From the NCBI GenBank assembly GCA_029990175.1, contig JARKIP010000065.1:24034501-24098500 (forward strand): 64,000 bases of DNA, read 5' to 3'. How positions within the stretch are numbered: the first letter of the stretch is position 1; each line of letters begins with the position of its first letter. The DNA comes from Petunia secreta. Lineage: Eukaryota > Streptophyta > Magnoliopsida > Solanales > Solanaceae. Shown here piece after piece: positions 20,864 to 31,640 of this stretch. The notes under the pieces were generated by a model. The model was not told where the DNA came from. It searched no databases and saw only the letters and a program-made list of their open reading frames with translations. The translations under genes and the position numbers were made by a program.

Positions 20864-22209
20864 GCACCACTCTTTTTCCATGTGACCATAACCTTTGCAT
20901 TTATAACACTGAATACTTGAAGCACTAGGAGAATTAAGTTGAACTTTTCCTCCAACTTCTCATGGTTGGTTAACGGTCACACCCCTCTCAAAGGGTTACT
21001 TCGATTCTCGAACAGTGTTAGCACTTGTTGGATTTGGACTCTTCCATTCTTTACCTCGGTTCGAAGGAGTTGAAGTAGTGACTCCTCAGTACCGGTTTGC
21101 CTTATCGTGCTTAACCCATTTCTCAGCTTCGATGCCAGCTTCAAACATATCTTCCAATGTGTGATACACATGTGGCCTCAATTGAGATGACACATCCCAA
21201 GCCAAGTTATTTTTGAACCAATAGTGCCTTTCTCTTCATCTTCTTCCAGATCAAGATTCAGTCGAATTCTCACGAATTCATCATGATACTCTTGAACTGA
21301 CTTTGACCCTTGCTTTAACTCATAAAGCTTCTGAAATTGAGCTAGGCGATACTTGGCACCCACATACTTAGCATCCATTGCTCTCTTCAACTGCACCCAA
21401 GTAGTGACTTTGGGATAGACATTCCTGCGTCTCATCCTCTTGTCAGCCTCCCACCGTGTCGATGCATACGCTTCGAACGAAGCAATAGCATGTGCAACTT
21501 TTCTCTCTTCGGTCATCTCATTAGTTTCGAAGATTCGTTTCATTTTAAGCTTCAACTCAAGATACCCGTCCGGATCACTAGTTCCTTTGAATGGTGGAAT
21601 AGTGATCTTGACACTGTTCAAGTTTGAATCTCGAGCACCTCGAATCTGTTCGGGATACTCATCATAGTAATCATCAGCCTCACGCTCAATATTTCGATCA
21701 ACATTTGCACCTCTGCCTCGACCTCGGAAAATTCCACGACATCATTGGGCTTGCCTTCGTTGAACGAATGGCTGCTCATATTCAGGTTTGGCATCGAGAA
21801 ATTCTCCTTCATCGACCCCTTCATCATCGTCTACAACTTGTCTTCGGGCCATTGGAAGTGGTACCTTTTCACCTCGGGTAATGCCCAAGTGTTGATAACC
21901 AGCTTGGGGATTGCCCAAGTTTTGTTGTTGTGCTTGGGGATTGCCCAAGATTTCTTTTCGAACACCCTCGCTCTTCAACTGCTGTTGTCGAACGAGCTCA
22001 GCATACAACTCAGGTTTCATCAGAGTGGAGTTGCTAGTTCCAGCGCCGGACCCAGGTAAGGCCACAGACACACTGCCTTTCTCGAGTTGAGCTACTCGAG
22101 TACTCACTCCTCTTACTTCGGCACTGATGCCTTGTATCGCAGCCATGAGATCGGCTAACGACACTTCGGGCCTTTCAATGCCTTTGCCTTCGCCTCCATT
22201 CCCAACCAT
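20864..22209 (-). pseudogene. I: Reina-like gag, truncated after the zinc knuckle
   Basis: Gag of a G-type element read leftwards from ATG at 22209 (MVGNGGEGKGIERPEVSLAD). Features in order: VRGVSTRVAQLEKGS, GAGTSNSTLM, LGNPQ repeats and an RGRGRG stretch. The core follows with SVKITIPPFKGTSDPDGYLE, FETNEMTEERK and SFEAYASTRWEADKRMRRR. The zinc knuckle begins near 20905 and breaks off. Frameshifts or stops occur near 21740, 21200 and 20950. Protease and all of pol are gone. Confidence 0.8.
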
Positions 22210-23410
22210 GGTACCTGCACGAATGAAAGACAAAATAAAATGTTAAGGATAGAAATCACCTCTCACACTCCGTCACCTTTGATGGATAGCACTCGGGTCG
22301 ACTCAATTTATGGGTTCGGTTTTTGGTCGCTCAAGAACTTGTAGCCAATGGCTTCCTCGGTCGATCAACTTCTCTCAGTTCCTTTGAATTTGAATAGTTA
22401 CTTGTCTACTTCGGGATGAGTGAATTGATATGACTCGATGGAACAGACGCTATTTACTCTGCACTTCGGAAGTCAAAGAATTTTCCTACGAAATTTGGAC
22501 CTCGGTCTCCCCACGCACGAGTTCCTATAAGCTCAAAAGGGTTAGTACGACCTCGAGTAGGTAGAATTTACTCCAGAGATACACTAACTAGATTTATCGA
22601 ACACAAGAAAAGTGAAAACCTAGGAGAATCTACCCTTCGATTCCTCTTCGAAATCCCTTTCGAACTCGCCAACTCTTGTCCGTATAAGAGTGGTCCCTCC
22701 GTGGTGCGGATAGGGTTTTTACCTTATCTAATTCCCTTTTCTAGCCGACAACCTTTTCACCTGGGGTTTTAATCTTTACACTTTACCCCTTTCTTCTTCC
22801 ATGGAACGGTGACATTTTTACTCTAGCCTACGGACAACTTAATTTCATTCACTGACCAAGAATTTGACAAGCTTTGGGTTGTCCTTTACTACAGTAACAA
22901 TAACAACAGAGGAAATCAGTTCAAAATTCTTTGAGCTAAGACTCAGCTTCTCGTGTTCGTACACTATTACAAACGTAATAATTTTCAGGCGTACGGATGA
23001 CGGTTCAAATCATAGAACTTCAAAAGTTTAAGCACAAATAACCCATAAATACTCAAGAACCACCAGTCTTCATCGGTATCAACCAAAACACGCTGGGGTT
23101 CGAGTTCAGTCACCACTAAGCTCAAAACAGTCAAAAAAATTCGTCCAGAAACCCTAGTAATAAACAATGTACTTCGGGTACTCAAATTGTTCCTTAGACA
23201 GTGGTGAACAAAAATAAATGGTTGTTTGATTCCAACAACGAACAATCACCAAAAAAATTTTTGAATTTTTTATCTTTTCTACTTTTTTTTTTTTTTTGTA
23301 AAAACACCACAGCAACAACAATCAACAACAAGGAAGAAAGTTGAAGCTGGAGACACAAAGCACGAGATAGACGAACAGGATTTGAGGTTGTTAGAACAAA
23401 CTCAAACCTT
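22210..23410 (-). other. I leader
   Basis: Non-coding leader of about 1.2 kb, matching the leaders of G (24357-25557) and H (33127-34248). T-run at 23283-23298 is the A-rich tract that follows the priming site. Confidence 0.65.
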
Positions 23411-23422
23411 GCTCTGATACCA
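23411..23422 (-). other. I primer-binding site (initiator Met-tRNA)
   Basis: GCTCTGATACCA on +, three bases from the LTR end at 23426. Confidence 0.9.
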
Positions 23423-23425
23423 AGA

Positions 23426-24109
23426 TGGTGCAAGAAAACCCGAGGGTTAAGCTAAACACGAAAGAACACGCGTAAAATAACAAGAACAAGATAGAAGCAA
23501 GACAAATCTTGCTTCGATTTAAAAGAACAGCTAGGAACTAGTCTCAGGCTCAATTAAATCAGAAACAAAAATCACCTATACTAAGCAACAATCCTCAAAA
23601 AAGACAACGCTTCTTGCAAATTGAATGACCAAGAAGAAAACGTTCAAGCGACTCACACCGATTAACAAAAGTTCTTTAAAATCACACACGGGGTTCGGGC
23701 TCCATCGGAGACACTCAATAGTAAGTGCTATATCATATATTCATCAACTACTAACTGTCTAAAAATAAAATGCAATGGAGTATTTATAGACTACGCTAAG
23801 GATAAAATAGTAAATGGTCACAGGTGACCAATAAAAATAAGCCACGCAGGGCTAAGTTAATGTGTGTGTTCGGCAGCCTTGACTACGGTGCTTTTTTTTC
23901 TTGGTCGAACACATTTGTCATCGGACGCTCACTTGACTTCGAACACAATTTGTTGTGTTCGGCTCTATGCTGCTAGGCGCCAAGAGTTGGTGTTCGGTCA
24001 CTTTGTCCTCGGGCTCAAATTTGAAGATGTAGCCTTCGGTTCTTGAGCTCGGCCACTCAGCTTCAGAATAGTTGCTTTCCTTCAGCCAAGCCAAGTGAAT
24101 GTGAACATC
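23426..24109 (-). repeat. I 5' LTR, truncated
   Basis: Starts TGGTGCAAGAAAACC (inverted LTR end). It has a reversed TATAAATA box at 23781-23788 and runs to GTGAACATCG. The outer part, which should continue to GGGCTGCATCA, is missing. At 24106-24111 it passes directly into the LTR of G in opposite orientation. Confidence 0.85.
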
Positions 24110-24341
24110 GGTGTTATTCGTTTGAACAATTTCTTCTTGATCATTCAATTTGCAAGAAGCGGGTCTTTCTTGAGGATTGTTGCATAGTATAGGTGAGTCT
24201 TGATTTCCCTTCGATCAAGCTTTGAGATAGGTTCCTCACTGTTCTTTCGAATCGAAGCAAGATTTGTCTTGCTTCTATCTTTACTTGTTGATTTTCTTCC
24301 GCGTTTCGTGTTTAGCATTTCCCTCGGGTTTGCTTGTACTA
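24110..24341 (+). repeat. G 5' LTR remnant
   Basis: Corresponds to 30809-31040 of the 3' LTR. It ends GCTTGTACTA where the 3' LTR has GCTTGCACCA. The upstream 490 bp with the promoter is lost. Confidence 0.85.
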
Positions 24342-24344
24342 TCT

Positions 24345-24356
24345 TGGTATCAGAGC
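24345..24356 (+). other. G primer-binding site (initiator Met-tRNA)
   Basis: TGGTATCAGAGC, three bases after the LTR. Confidence 0.95.
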
Positions 24357-25557
24357 AAGGTTTGAGTTTGTTCTTACAACCTCAAATCCTGTTCACTTAA
24401 ATCGTGCTTGTGCCTTCAGTTTCAGCTTTCTTCCATGTGTTTGATTGTTGTTGCTGAGCGTTTATAAAAAATAAAAAAATAAAAAAAGTAGAAAAACAAA
24501 AATTCAAAAATTGTGTTTGATTGTTGGTTGTTTGGATTAAACAACCATTGATTCTTGTTCACCATTGTTTCCTGATTCCAACAAGCACCCGACGTACTGA
24601 TTTCGTGACTAGGGTTTCTTGGTGAAATTTTGGACAGTTTGAGCTTTAATGGTGACTGGAACTCGAATCCCATCGTGATTGGATGAAACCGATGAAGATT
24701 GGTGGTTCTTGAGTGATTTGGGTTTGTTTTGTGCTTGAAAATCAAAGTTCTGAGTTTGGATTCATTGTCCGTACGCCGGAAAATTGTTACGATTTGTAAC
24801 AGTGTACGACACGAAGGAGCTGAAATCTTAGCTCAAGAACTTGATTGATTTCCTCCGCTGTTGTTTGGAACCAGAGTTGAAAGAGCAACCCAGATCTTTG
24901 TTAAAAGTTGTGGTCAGTGAACCGAAGCTGTTTATTCCGTACACCGGAGCAAAGCTTCACTGCTCCATTGAAGAAGAAAGGGGTAAAGTGTAAACATCAA
25001 AACCCCAGGTGAAAAGTTGTCGGCTGAGAAAAGGAAAGTGGATAAGGTAAAACCCTATCCGTACCAAGGAGGGACCACTCTTGTACGGACAAGAGCTGGT
25101 GTGTTCTAAAAAAAGATTCCAAAAGGGAATCAAAGGGTAGATTCTCCTAGGTTCCCACTTTTTCTGTTCGAAATTCTAGTTAGTGGATATTTTGAGTAAT
25201 TGTTCTACTCGAGGTCGTACTAACTCATTTGAGCTGATAGGAACTCGTGTGTGGGTGACCGAAGTCCAACTTCGTAGAAAATTTATTTTGACTTTCCGAA
25301 GCGCAAGAGTAAATAGCTGTCCGTTCTATCGAGTCAAATTAACTCACTCTTCCCGAAGTATGACTTCGTAGATTGTCAAATTCGAAGGAATTGAGGGAGG
25401 TTGATCAACCGAGGAAGCCATTGGCTACAAGTTCTTGAGTGACCAAAACCGAACCCATAAATTGAGTGTACCCGAGTGCCACCCATTAAAGGTGAGGGAG
25501 TGTGTGAGGTGATTTCTAACCTTAACATTTGTTTGGTCTTTGATCTGTGCAGGTACC
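24357..25557 (+). other. G leader
   Basis: Non-coding, 1.2 kb. A-rich tract at 24466-24510. Its last part (25360-25557) matches the inverted leaders of I and H. No ORF is supported. Confidence 0.6.
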
Positions 25558-26880
25558 ATGGCTGGGAATGGAGGTGATGGCCAAGGCATTGAGAAGCCCG
25601 AAGTGTCGTTAGCCGATCTCATGGCTGCGATACAAGGCGTCAGTGCCGAAGTAAGAGGAGTGAGTGTTCGAGTAGCTCAACTCGAACAAGGAAGTGCGTC
25701 CGTGGCCATTAATGGGTCCGGCGCTGGAACTAGCCATTCCACTACAATGAAACCTGAGCTGTATGCTGAACTTGTTCGACAACATCAGTTGACAAGTGAA
25801 GCAATTCGAAGAGAGCTTAACTTGGGCAATCCCCAAGTTGGCTATCAAAACTTGGGCATTCACCGAGGAGAAAAGATACCACTTCCAAGGGCCCGAAGGG
25901 ATCTTGGAACCGTTGTCGAAGAGGTTATCGAAGAGGAATTTCCCGAGGACGAATATGAGAATGATCCGTCATTCGCTCAACGAAGGCAAGCTCACCGAGG
26001 TTGTGGAAATTTCCGAGGTCGAGGCCGAGGCGCAAATGTTGAAAGAAATATTGAGCGTGAGGCTGATGATCGTGGTGATGAGTATCCCGAACAGGTTCGT
26101 GGTGTTCGAGACTCAAACTTAAACAGTGTCAAGATCACTATTCCACCCTTTAAAGGAACTAGTGATCCAGATGAATATCTTGAATGGAAGCTTAAGATGG
26201 AGCGCATCTTTGAAACCAATGAGATGACCGAAGAAAGAAAAGCTGCCTATGCTATTGCGTCGTTCGAAGCCTATGCATAAACATTGTGGGAATCCGACAA
26301 GAGGCATAGAAGAAGAAATGACTATCCAGTAGTCAATACTTGGCCACAGTTGATGAGAGCAATGGATGCTAAGTATTTGAGTGCCAAGTACAGGGAAACT
26401 CAAATGTAAAAGCTCTATGAACTAAAGCAAGGGTCCAAGTCAATCCAAGAGTACCATGATGAATTCGAAAAGGTTCGATTGAATCTTGATTTGGTAGAAG
26501 ATGAGGAAGCCATTATCCGATTTAGAAATAGCTTGGCTCGGGATGTGTCATCTCAATTGAGGCTCCACGTGTATCACACGTTGGAAGATTTGTTTGATGC
26601 TGCCACCGAAGCTGAAAAATTGGTAAAGGACGATAAGGCGAACCGGTATCGAGGAGTTACTACTTCTACCCCTTTGAACCGAGGTAAAGAATGGAAGAGT
26701 CTGAACCAAACAAGTACTAATACTGTTCGAGAACCGAAGAGACCCTTCGAGAGGGGTGTGACCGTTAACCAATCAAGAGAAGTGGGAGGTAAAGTTCAAC
26801 TAAACTCTCCTAGTGCTTCAAACATTCAGTGTCACAAATGCAAAGGTTATGGTCACATGGCGAAAGAGTGTCCAACTCGC
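25558..26880 (+). pseudogene. G: gag with zinc knuckle
   Basis: ATG 25558 starts MAGNGGDGQGIEKPEVSLAD. The N-terminal part has RVAQLEQGS, GAGTSHSTTM and LGNPQVGYQNLGI, then an RGRGRG stretch. The gag core follows with SVKITIPPFKGTSDPDEYLEW, FETNEMTEERK and SFEAYA. Next are QEYHDEFEKVRLNLDL, RNSLARDVSSQLRLH, and the knuckle CHKCKGYGHMAKEC at about 26830-26872. All parts lie in one frame, with TAA stops at 26278-26280 and near 26407. Role in living relatives: capsid and RNA packaging. Confidence 0.9.
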
Positions 26881-27640
26881 AAAGTTATGCTTCTGCTCGA
26901 AGATGGAACCGTCCATGAGCAAGCGAGTGACACTGAGGAGGAATTTATCGAGGAGATTGCCCAAGCTGAAGGTGATGATGATCGTGAAGCTACCGAAGCT
27001 GATCATCCGGAAATGTTTCTTGTGGTTCGAAGGAATTTAAGCTGCATGACTCTTGAAGAAGAGGACAACCAAAGAGAAAATCTCTTTCATGCCCGATGTC
27101 GAGCGAGGGGAAAGGTGTGTTCGATGATCATTGATTCTGGTAGTTGTTCAAATGTGGTGAGCCAAACTTTGGTTTCACAAATGGGACTAACTACTTTGAA
27201 GCATCCCCACCCTTACAAATTACAATGGCTGAATGAGTGTGGAGAATTGAGAGTTGTCAAACAAGTGTGGATCAAGTTCAGAATTGGAGAGTATTAAGAT
27301 GAAATGATATTCGATATGGTGCCGATTCAAGCCTGTCATTTGCTATTGGGACGACCATGGCAATACGACCGAACAGCTGTTCACAATGGCAGATCCAACA
27401 CTTACGCCGTAAAGCTCGATGGGAAGAGTTTCGTACTCAAGCCCTTGTCTCCAAAACAAGTCACCGAGGACTATAAACGAATGAAAGAATTGAAAGAAGC
27501 GGCCAAAGCTAAGCTTCCGATGGGAGCAAAATTGGGGGCCGAAGAGACCAACTCACCGCCCGAAGTAAAAGGAATCTGTGCAATCATGCAACCAGGTGAG
27601 TTACTACGAGGCAACGACAACGATCGGATGATGATTTTTC
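26881..27640 (+). pseudogene. G: retropepsin-like protease
   Basis: Same frame as gag. An acidic spacer is followed by MFLVVRRNLSC, RENLFHARCRARG and the catalytic SMIIDSGSCSNVVS. Then come VSQTLVSQMGLTTLKHPHPY, ACHLLLGRPWQYDRTAVHN and the linker KQVTEDYKRMKELKEAAKAK. A TAA at 27295-27297 interrupts it. The linker after the protease is also found in F (MRELREAAKAK), where the accessory ORF then starts in place of RT. A frameshift near 27640 leads into RT. Confidence 0.9.
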
Positions 27641-28569
27641 TAATGATAACCCTTTGCCTAGTGTTGTACAAAGTGTTTTGCAGGACTTCGGAGACATGTT
27701 CCCTGAAGAAATGCCAGGTGGATTACCTCCGTTGAGAGGATTTGAGCACCAAATTGACTTCGTACCGGGGTCACAAATCCCCAACAAACCTGCATACCGG
27801 TGTAATCCCGAAGACACCAAAGAGCTCCAAAGGCAGGTTGATGAGTTGTTGAACAAGGGCCTTGTTCGAGAGAGCTTGAGTCCTTGCGCCGTTCCTGTTA
27901 TACTTGTCCCAAAGAAAGATGGAACATGGCGAATGTGTGTTGATTGCCGAGCAGTCAACAAAATAACGGTATAGTATCGTCATCCTATCCCTCGATTAGA
28001 TGACATGCTAGATGAGTTAAGTGGTTCTTCATGCTTTACGAAGATAGACCTCAGGTCCGGTTACCACCAAATCCGAATAAAACCCGGAGACTAGTGGAAA
28101 ACCGCATTCAAGACCAAGTTCGGTCTCTATGAATGGTTGGTAATGCCTTTTGGCTTATCCATTGCACCGTGCACATTCATGCGACTGATGAACCATGTGC
28201 TCAAACCGTTCATAAATAAGTTTGTTGTCGTTTACTTTGATGACATACTTGTTTATAGTAAATCCGTGGGTGAACATGTTGAACACCTAAGGCTAGTGCT
28301 TGATAAACTTAGAGAAGAGAAGTTATATGCTAACTTCAAGAAATGTGCCTTTTGTGTCGAGCGTGTAGTCTTTCTTGGATTCGTTGTCATTGCTAATGGT
28401 GTTGAAGTCGACGAGTCAAAAGTCGAAGCCATCAAAGATTGGCCAACTCCAACCTCGGTATCGCAAGTTCGTAGCTTCCATGGCTTAGCTAGCTTTTAGC
28501 GAAGGTTTGTTCGTGACTTTAGCACCATGGCAGCTCCTTTAACCGAGCTGGTGAAGAAAGACCATCCAT
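27641..28569 (+). pseudogene. G: reverse transcriptase
   Basis: The frame 27654-28499 encodes LQDFGDMFPEEMPGGLPP, CAVPVILVPKKDGTWRMCVD, KIDLRSGYHQIRIKPGD and LVMPFGLSIAPCTFMRLMN. The active-site motif VVYFDDILVYS and KKCAFCVERVVFLGFVV follow. Catalytic YFDD is present. Nonsense codons lie at 27972-27974, 28092-28094 and 28497-28499. A frameshift near 28570 precedes RNase H. The sequence is closest in style to the Reina clade of chromoviruses. Confidence 0.9.
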
Positions 28570-29964
28570 TTGTGTGGGGAAAGTCCAAAGAAAAGGGCTT
28601 TCCAGGAGTTGAAACGGAGGCTTTGCTCTGCCCCGTTGTTGCAACTCCCTGACTTCGGCAAAGCATTCGATGTCGAGTGTGATGCATCCGGAGTTGGGAT
28701 CGGAGGAGTGCTGATGCAAGAATCGAAGCCGATCGCTTACTTTAGCGAAAAGCTTAAGGGTGCAACTTTGAATTACTCAACATATGACAAAGAGTTGTAT
28801 GCCCTCGTTCGAGCACTCGCCCATTGGCAGCATTATTTGTGGCCTCGAGAGTTTGTGATCAAAAGTGATCATGAGTCCTTGAAGCATCTCCAAGGTCAGG
28901 AGATATTGAACCGAAGACATGCCAAGTGGGTTGAATTCATTGAGAGCTTTCCCTATGTAATTCATTACAAAAAGGGTAAAGACAATGTTGTGGCCGATGC
29001 GCTATCAAGGAAATTTGCCTTAGCGACCACTCTCGCCTCTAGGCTCATGGGATTTGAAAGCATCAAGTCGATGTACGAGGACGATCCCAAGTTGAAATGC
29101 GTTCGTGACGCAATCTTGAGTGGCCGAAGGGTTGAGAAGTATCAATGGCACGATGGCTACCTCTTCAAGAATGGGAGGGTTTGTGTGCCAGTGTCATCGT
29201 GGAGAGAGCTCTTAGTTCGAGAAGCTCACTCCGGTGGACTGATGGGACACTTCGGTGTCGACAAAACTCTTGGTATCTTGACCGAGCAGTTCCATTGGCC
29301 CAAAATGCGACGAGATGTGGAAAAACTTTGCAACGCTTGTCTCGTTTGCAAGAAAGCTAAATCGAAGTCCAATCCTCATGGTTTGTACACCCCGTTGCCT
29401 GTGCCTGATCGACCTTGGGTTGATATATCCATGGACTTTGTCTTGGGGTTACCAAGGTCGGGGGGAGGACATGATAGCATCTTCGTTGTGGTTGACCGTT
29501 TTTCAAAAATAGCTCACTTTATTCCTTGCAAAAAGTGTGATGATGCACAACATGTAGCTACATTGTTTGTTTCCAATGTGTTGAAATTGCATGGTGTACC
29601 TCGCACTATTGTGAGTGATCGAGACTCAAAATTCTTGAGTCATTTTTGGAAGTGTCTGTGGAGTGCCCTCGGCACCAAATTACTATTCTCGACGTCTCAC
29701 CATCCTCAGACTGATGGACAGACCGAGGTAGTTAACCGAACCTTGGGATCTTTTCTTCGAGCAATGACCAAAGGCAAAGTTGGAAACTGGGCTGATCGTT
29801 TGCCCATGATGGAGTTTGCATACAATCGAACGGTGCATAGAATGATCAACATGACCCCGTTTGAATGTGTGTATGGTTTTAATCCTTTGATTCCACTTGA
29901 TTTAACCCCATTGCCTCGAGATTCTGTTCTTGATTTGAAGGAACTCGACGAGCAGCTGCTTTGA
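28570..29964 (+). pseudogene. G: RNase H and integrase
   Basis: A 464-codon open frame. RNase H is at the start: FDVECDASGVGIGGVLMQ, FSEKLKGATLNYSTYDKE and DHESLKHLQGQEILNRRHAKW. NVVADALSR ends it. Integrase follows with HHCC residues (HSGG, HFGV, CNACLVCKK), then the DDE triad in SMDFVLGLP, IVSDRDSKFL and GQTEVVNRTLG. YGFNPLIPLDLTPLP closes the core. The AYFSEKL and QHYLWPREFV forms are typical of Reina-type elements. It is the longest intact coding stretch of G. Confidence 0.92.
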
Positions 29965-30317
29965 TTGAACTGCACGCAACGGTGAAGAAGAACCTCGAGG
30001 AGGCCTATGCAAGGTTGCCTTAAGAAAAAACAAGGGACGTAAAAAGCTGGAATTAAAGAAGGGAGATTGGGTTTTGGTTCCCTTCCGAAAGGAACGCTTC
30101 CCGAACCAAAGGAAAGGAAAGTTGGCTCCTCGAGGGGATGGTCCATTTCAAGTGTTGACCAAGATCAACAACAATGCTTGCGTGATCGACCTCCCTGGTA
30201 AGTATAATGTGTCCAACACCTTCAATGTTGCTGACTTAGTTCCTTGTGTTGTAGGTCAAACTTCGGAGGACGAGAGGGCTCGATTTCAAGGACGAAATTT
30301 TCTCAAGAAGGGGAGGA
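29965..30317 (+). pseudogene. G: integrase C-terminal end and polypurine tract
   Basis: After a stop or frameshift at 29962 the C-terminus continues at 30058-30310 with KKGDWVLVPFRKERFP, LAPRGDGPFQVL and NVSNTFNVADLVP. I see no chromodomain. The block from GATTTCAAGGACGAAAT to AAGAAGGGGAGGA (about 30282-30317) matches the ends of D, A, E1 and E almost base for base. It includes the polypurine tract. Confidence 0.85.
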
Positions 30318-31040
30318 TGATGCAGCCCGAACACGTGCTGATCAAGTGTTCGATCCACCAAGAAGACCGATGACAAGAAGCCAAGCCAAGCTACTGCACG
30401 ATGTGCACATTCACTTAGCCTGGCCGAAGGAAAACAATTGCTCCGAAGCTGAGTGGCTGGGCTCAGGAACCGAAGGCATTATCTTCAGATTTGAGCCCGA
30501 AGGCAAGGTGACCGAGGACAATGAGCTCGAAGACAATTGAGCGTCCGAAGACAATGAGTTCGAGCAAGCAACTGAGCACCGAAGTCAAGGCTGCCGAACA
30601 CAAACTTGTCTCAGCCCTGCGTGGCTTGTTCTTATTAGTCACTTGTGACTATTTACTACTTTATCCTTAGTATAGCCTATAAATAGTCTATTTCATTTCA
30701 TTGTAAGGGATCCAGTTTTAGTATATGAAAAAAACATAGCAAGTGCTATTGTGAGACTCCTATGGAGCCGAACCCCGACGTGGGCCTTTTAAAGAACTTG
30801 TGTCAATCGGTGTTATTCGTTTGAACAATTTCTTCTTGATCATTCAATTTGCAAGAAGCGGGTCTTTCTTGAGGATTGTTGCATAGTATAGGTGCGTCTT
30901 GATTTCCCTTCGATCGAGCTTTGAGACAGGTTCCTCACTGTTCTTTCGAATCGAAGCAAGATTTGTCTTGCTTCTATATTTACTTGTTGATTTTCTTCCG
31001 CGTTTCGTGTTTAGCATTTCCCTCGGGTTTGCTTGCACCA
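30318..31040 (+). repeat. G 3' LTR
   Basis: 723 bp, TGATGCAGCCC to GCTTGCACCA. TATAAATAG lies at 30678-30686. It is followed at once by the truncated protease region of H in opposite orientation. Confidence 0.92.
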
Positions 31041-31640
31041 TCATCTGAGCATTGTCGTTGCCTCGTAGATACTCACCAGGTTGCATGATTGCACAGATGC
31101 TTCTTACTTCGGGCGGTGAGTCTTTGTCTTCGGCCACAATTTTTGTTCCCATCGGAGTCTTAGCTTTGGCCGCTTTTTTCAATTCTTTCATTCTTTTATA
31201 GTCCTTGCTGACTTGTTTTGGAGATAAGGGTTTGAGTATGAAACTCTTCCCTTTGAGCTTAGCAGTGTAAGTTTTTGGGTCTCCCATTGTGAACAAACCG
31301 ATCGATCATACTGCCATGGTCGACCCAATAGCATATGACAAGCTTGCATTGGCACCACATCAAAGATCAATTCAACTTGATATTCTCCAACTCTAAACTT
31401 GATCTACACTTCTCCACACTCATTCAACCATTGTAATTTGAAAGGATGGGGTTGTTTCAAGGTAGGTAATTCCAATTGTGAAACCAAGGTTTGGCTCACC
31501 ATATTCGCGCAACTACCCAAATCAATGATCCTCGAACAAACTTTCCCCCTCACTCGGCATCGGGCATGGAAAATGTTTTATCTTTGGTTGTTCTCTTCTT
31601 CAAGAGTCTTGCAGCTCAAATTCCTTCGAGCGACAAGAAA
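31041..31640 (-). pseudogene. H: protease region of a G-type element
   Basis: Read leftwards from about 31640: RENIFHARC-like start, then a retropepsin motif with DLG in place of DSG (IIDLGSCANMVS, near 31530). HMLLGRPWQYDRS, the PKQVSKDYKRMKELKKAAKAK-like linker and SICAIMQPGEYLRGNDNA follow. It is cut at 31041 by the LTR of G. The DLG change and the frameshifts show it is inactive. RT onward is absent. Confidence 0.8.

Larger units (their letters stand above)
24110..31040 (+). mobile_element. Element G: Reina-like Ty3/gypsy element, 5' LTR truncated
   Basis: Gag, protease, RT, RNase H and integrase are in standard gypsy order between a 232-bp remnant of the 5' LTR (24110-24341) and a 3' LTR (30318-31040). 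The remnant differs from the matching 3' LTR part at about six positions. Coding is interrupted by several stops and frameshifts, so it is dead. It is the only pol-bearing relative in the window of the A/D/E/F family, sharing priming site, polypurine tract and LTR termini. Confidence 0.9.

Noticed and set aside
22985..23433. Minus-strand ORFs at the I leader as genes
   Set aside because: They lie in the non-coding leader, with no conservation in the matching leaders of G and H.
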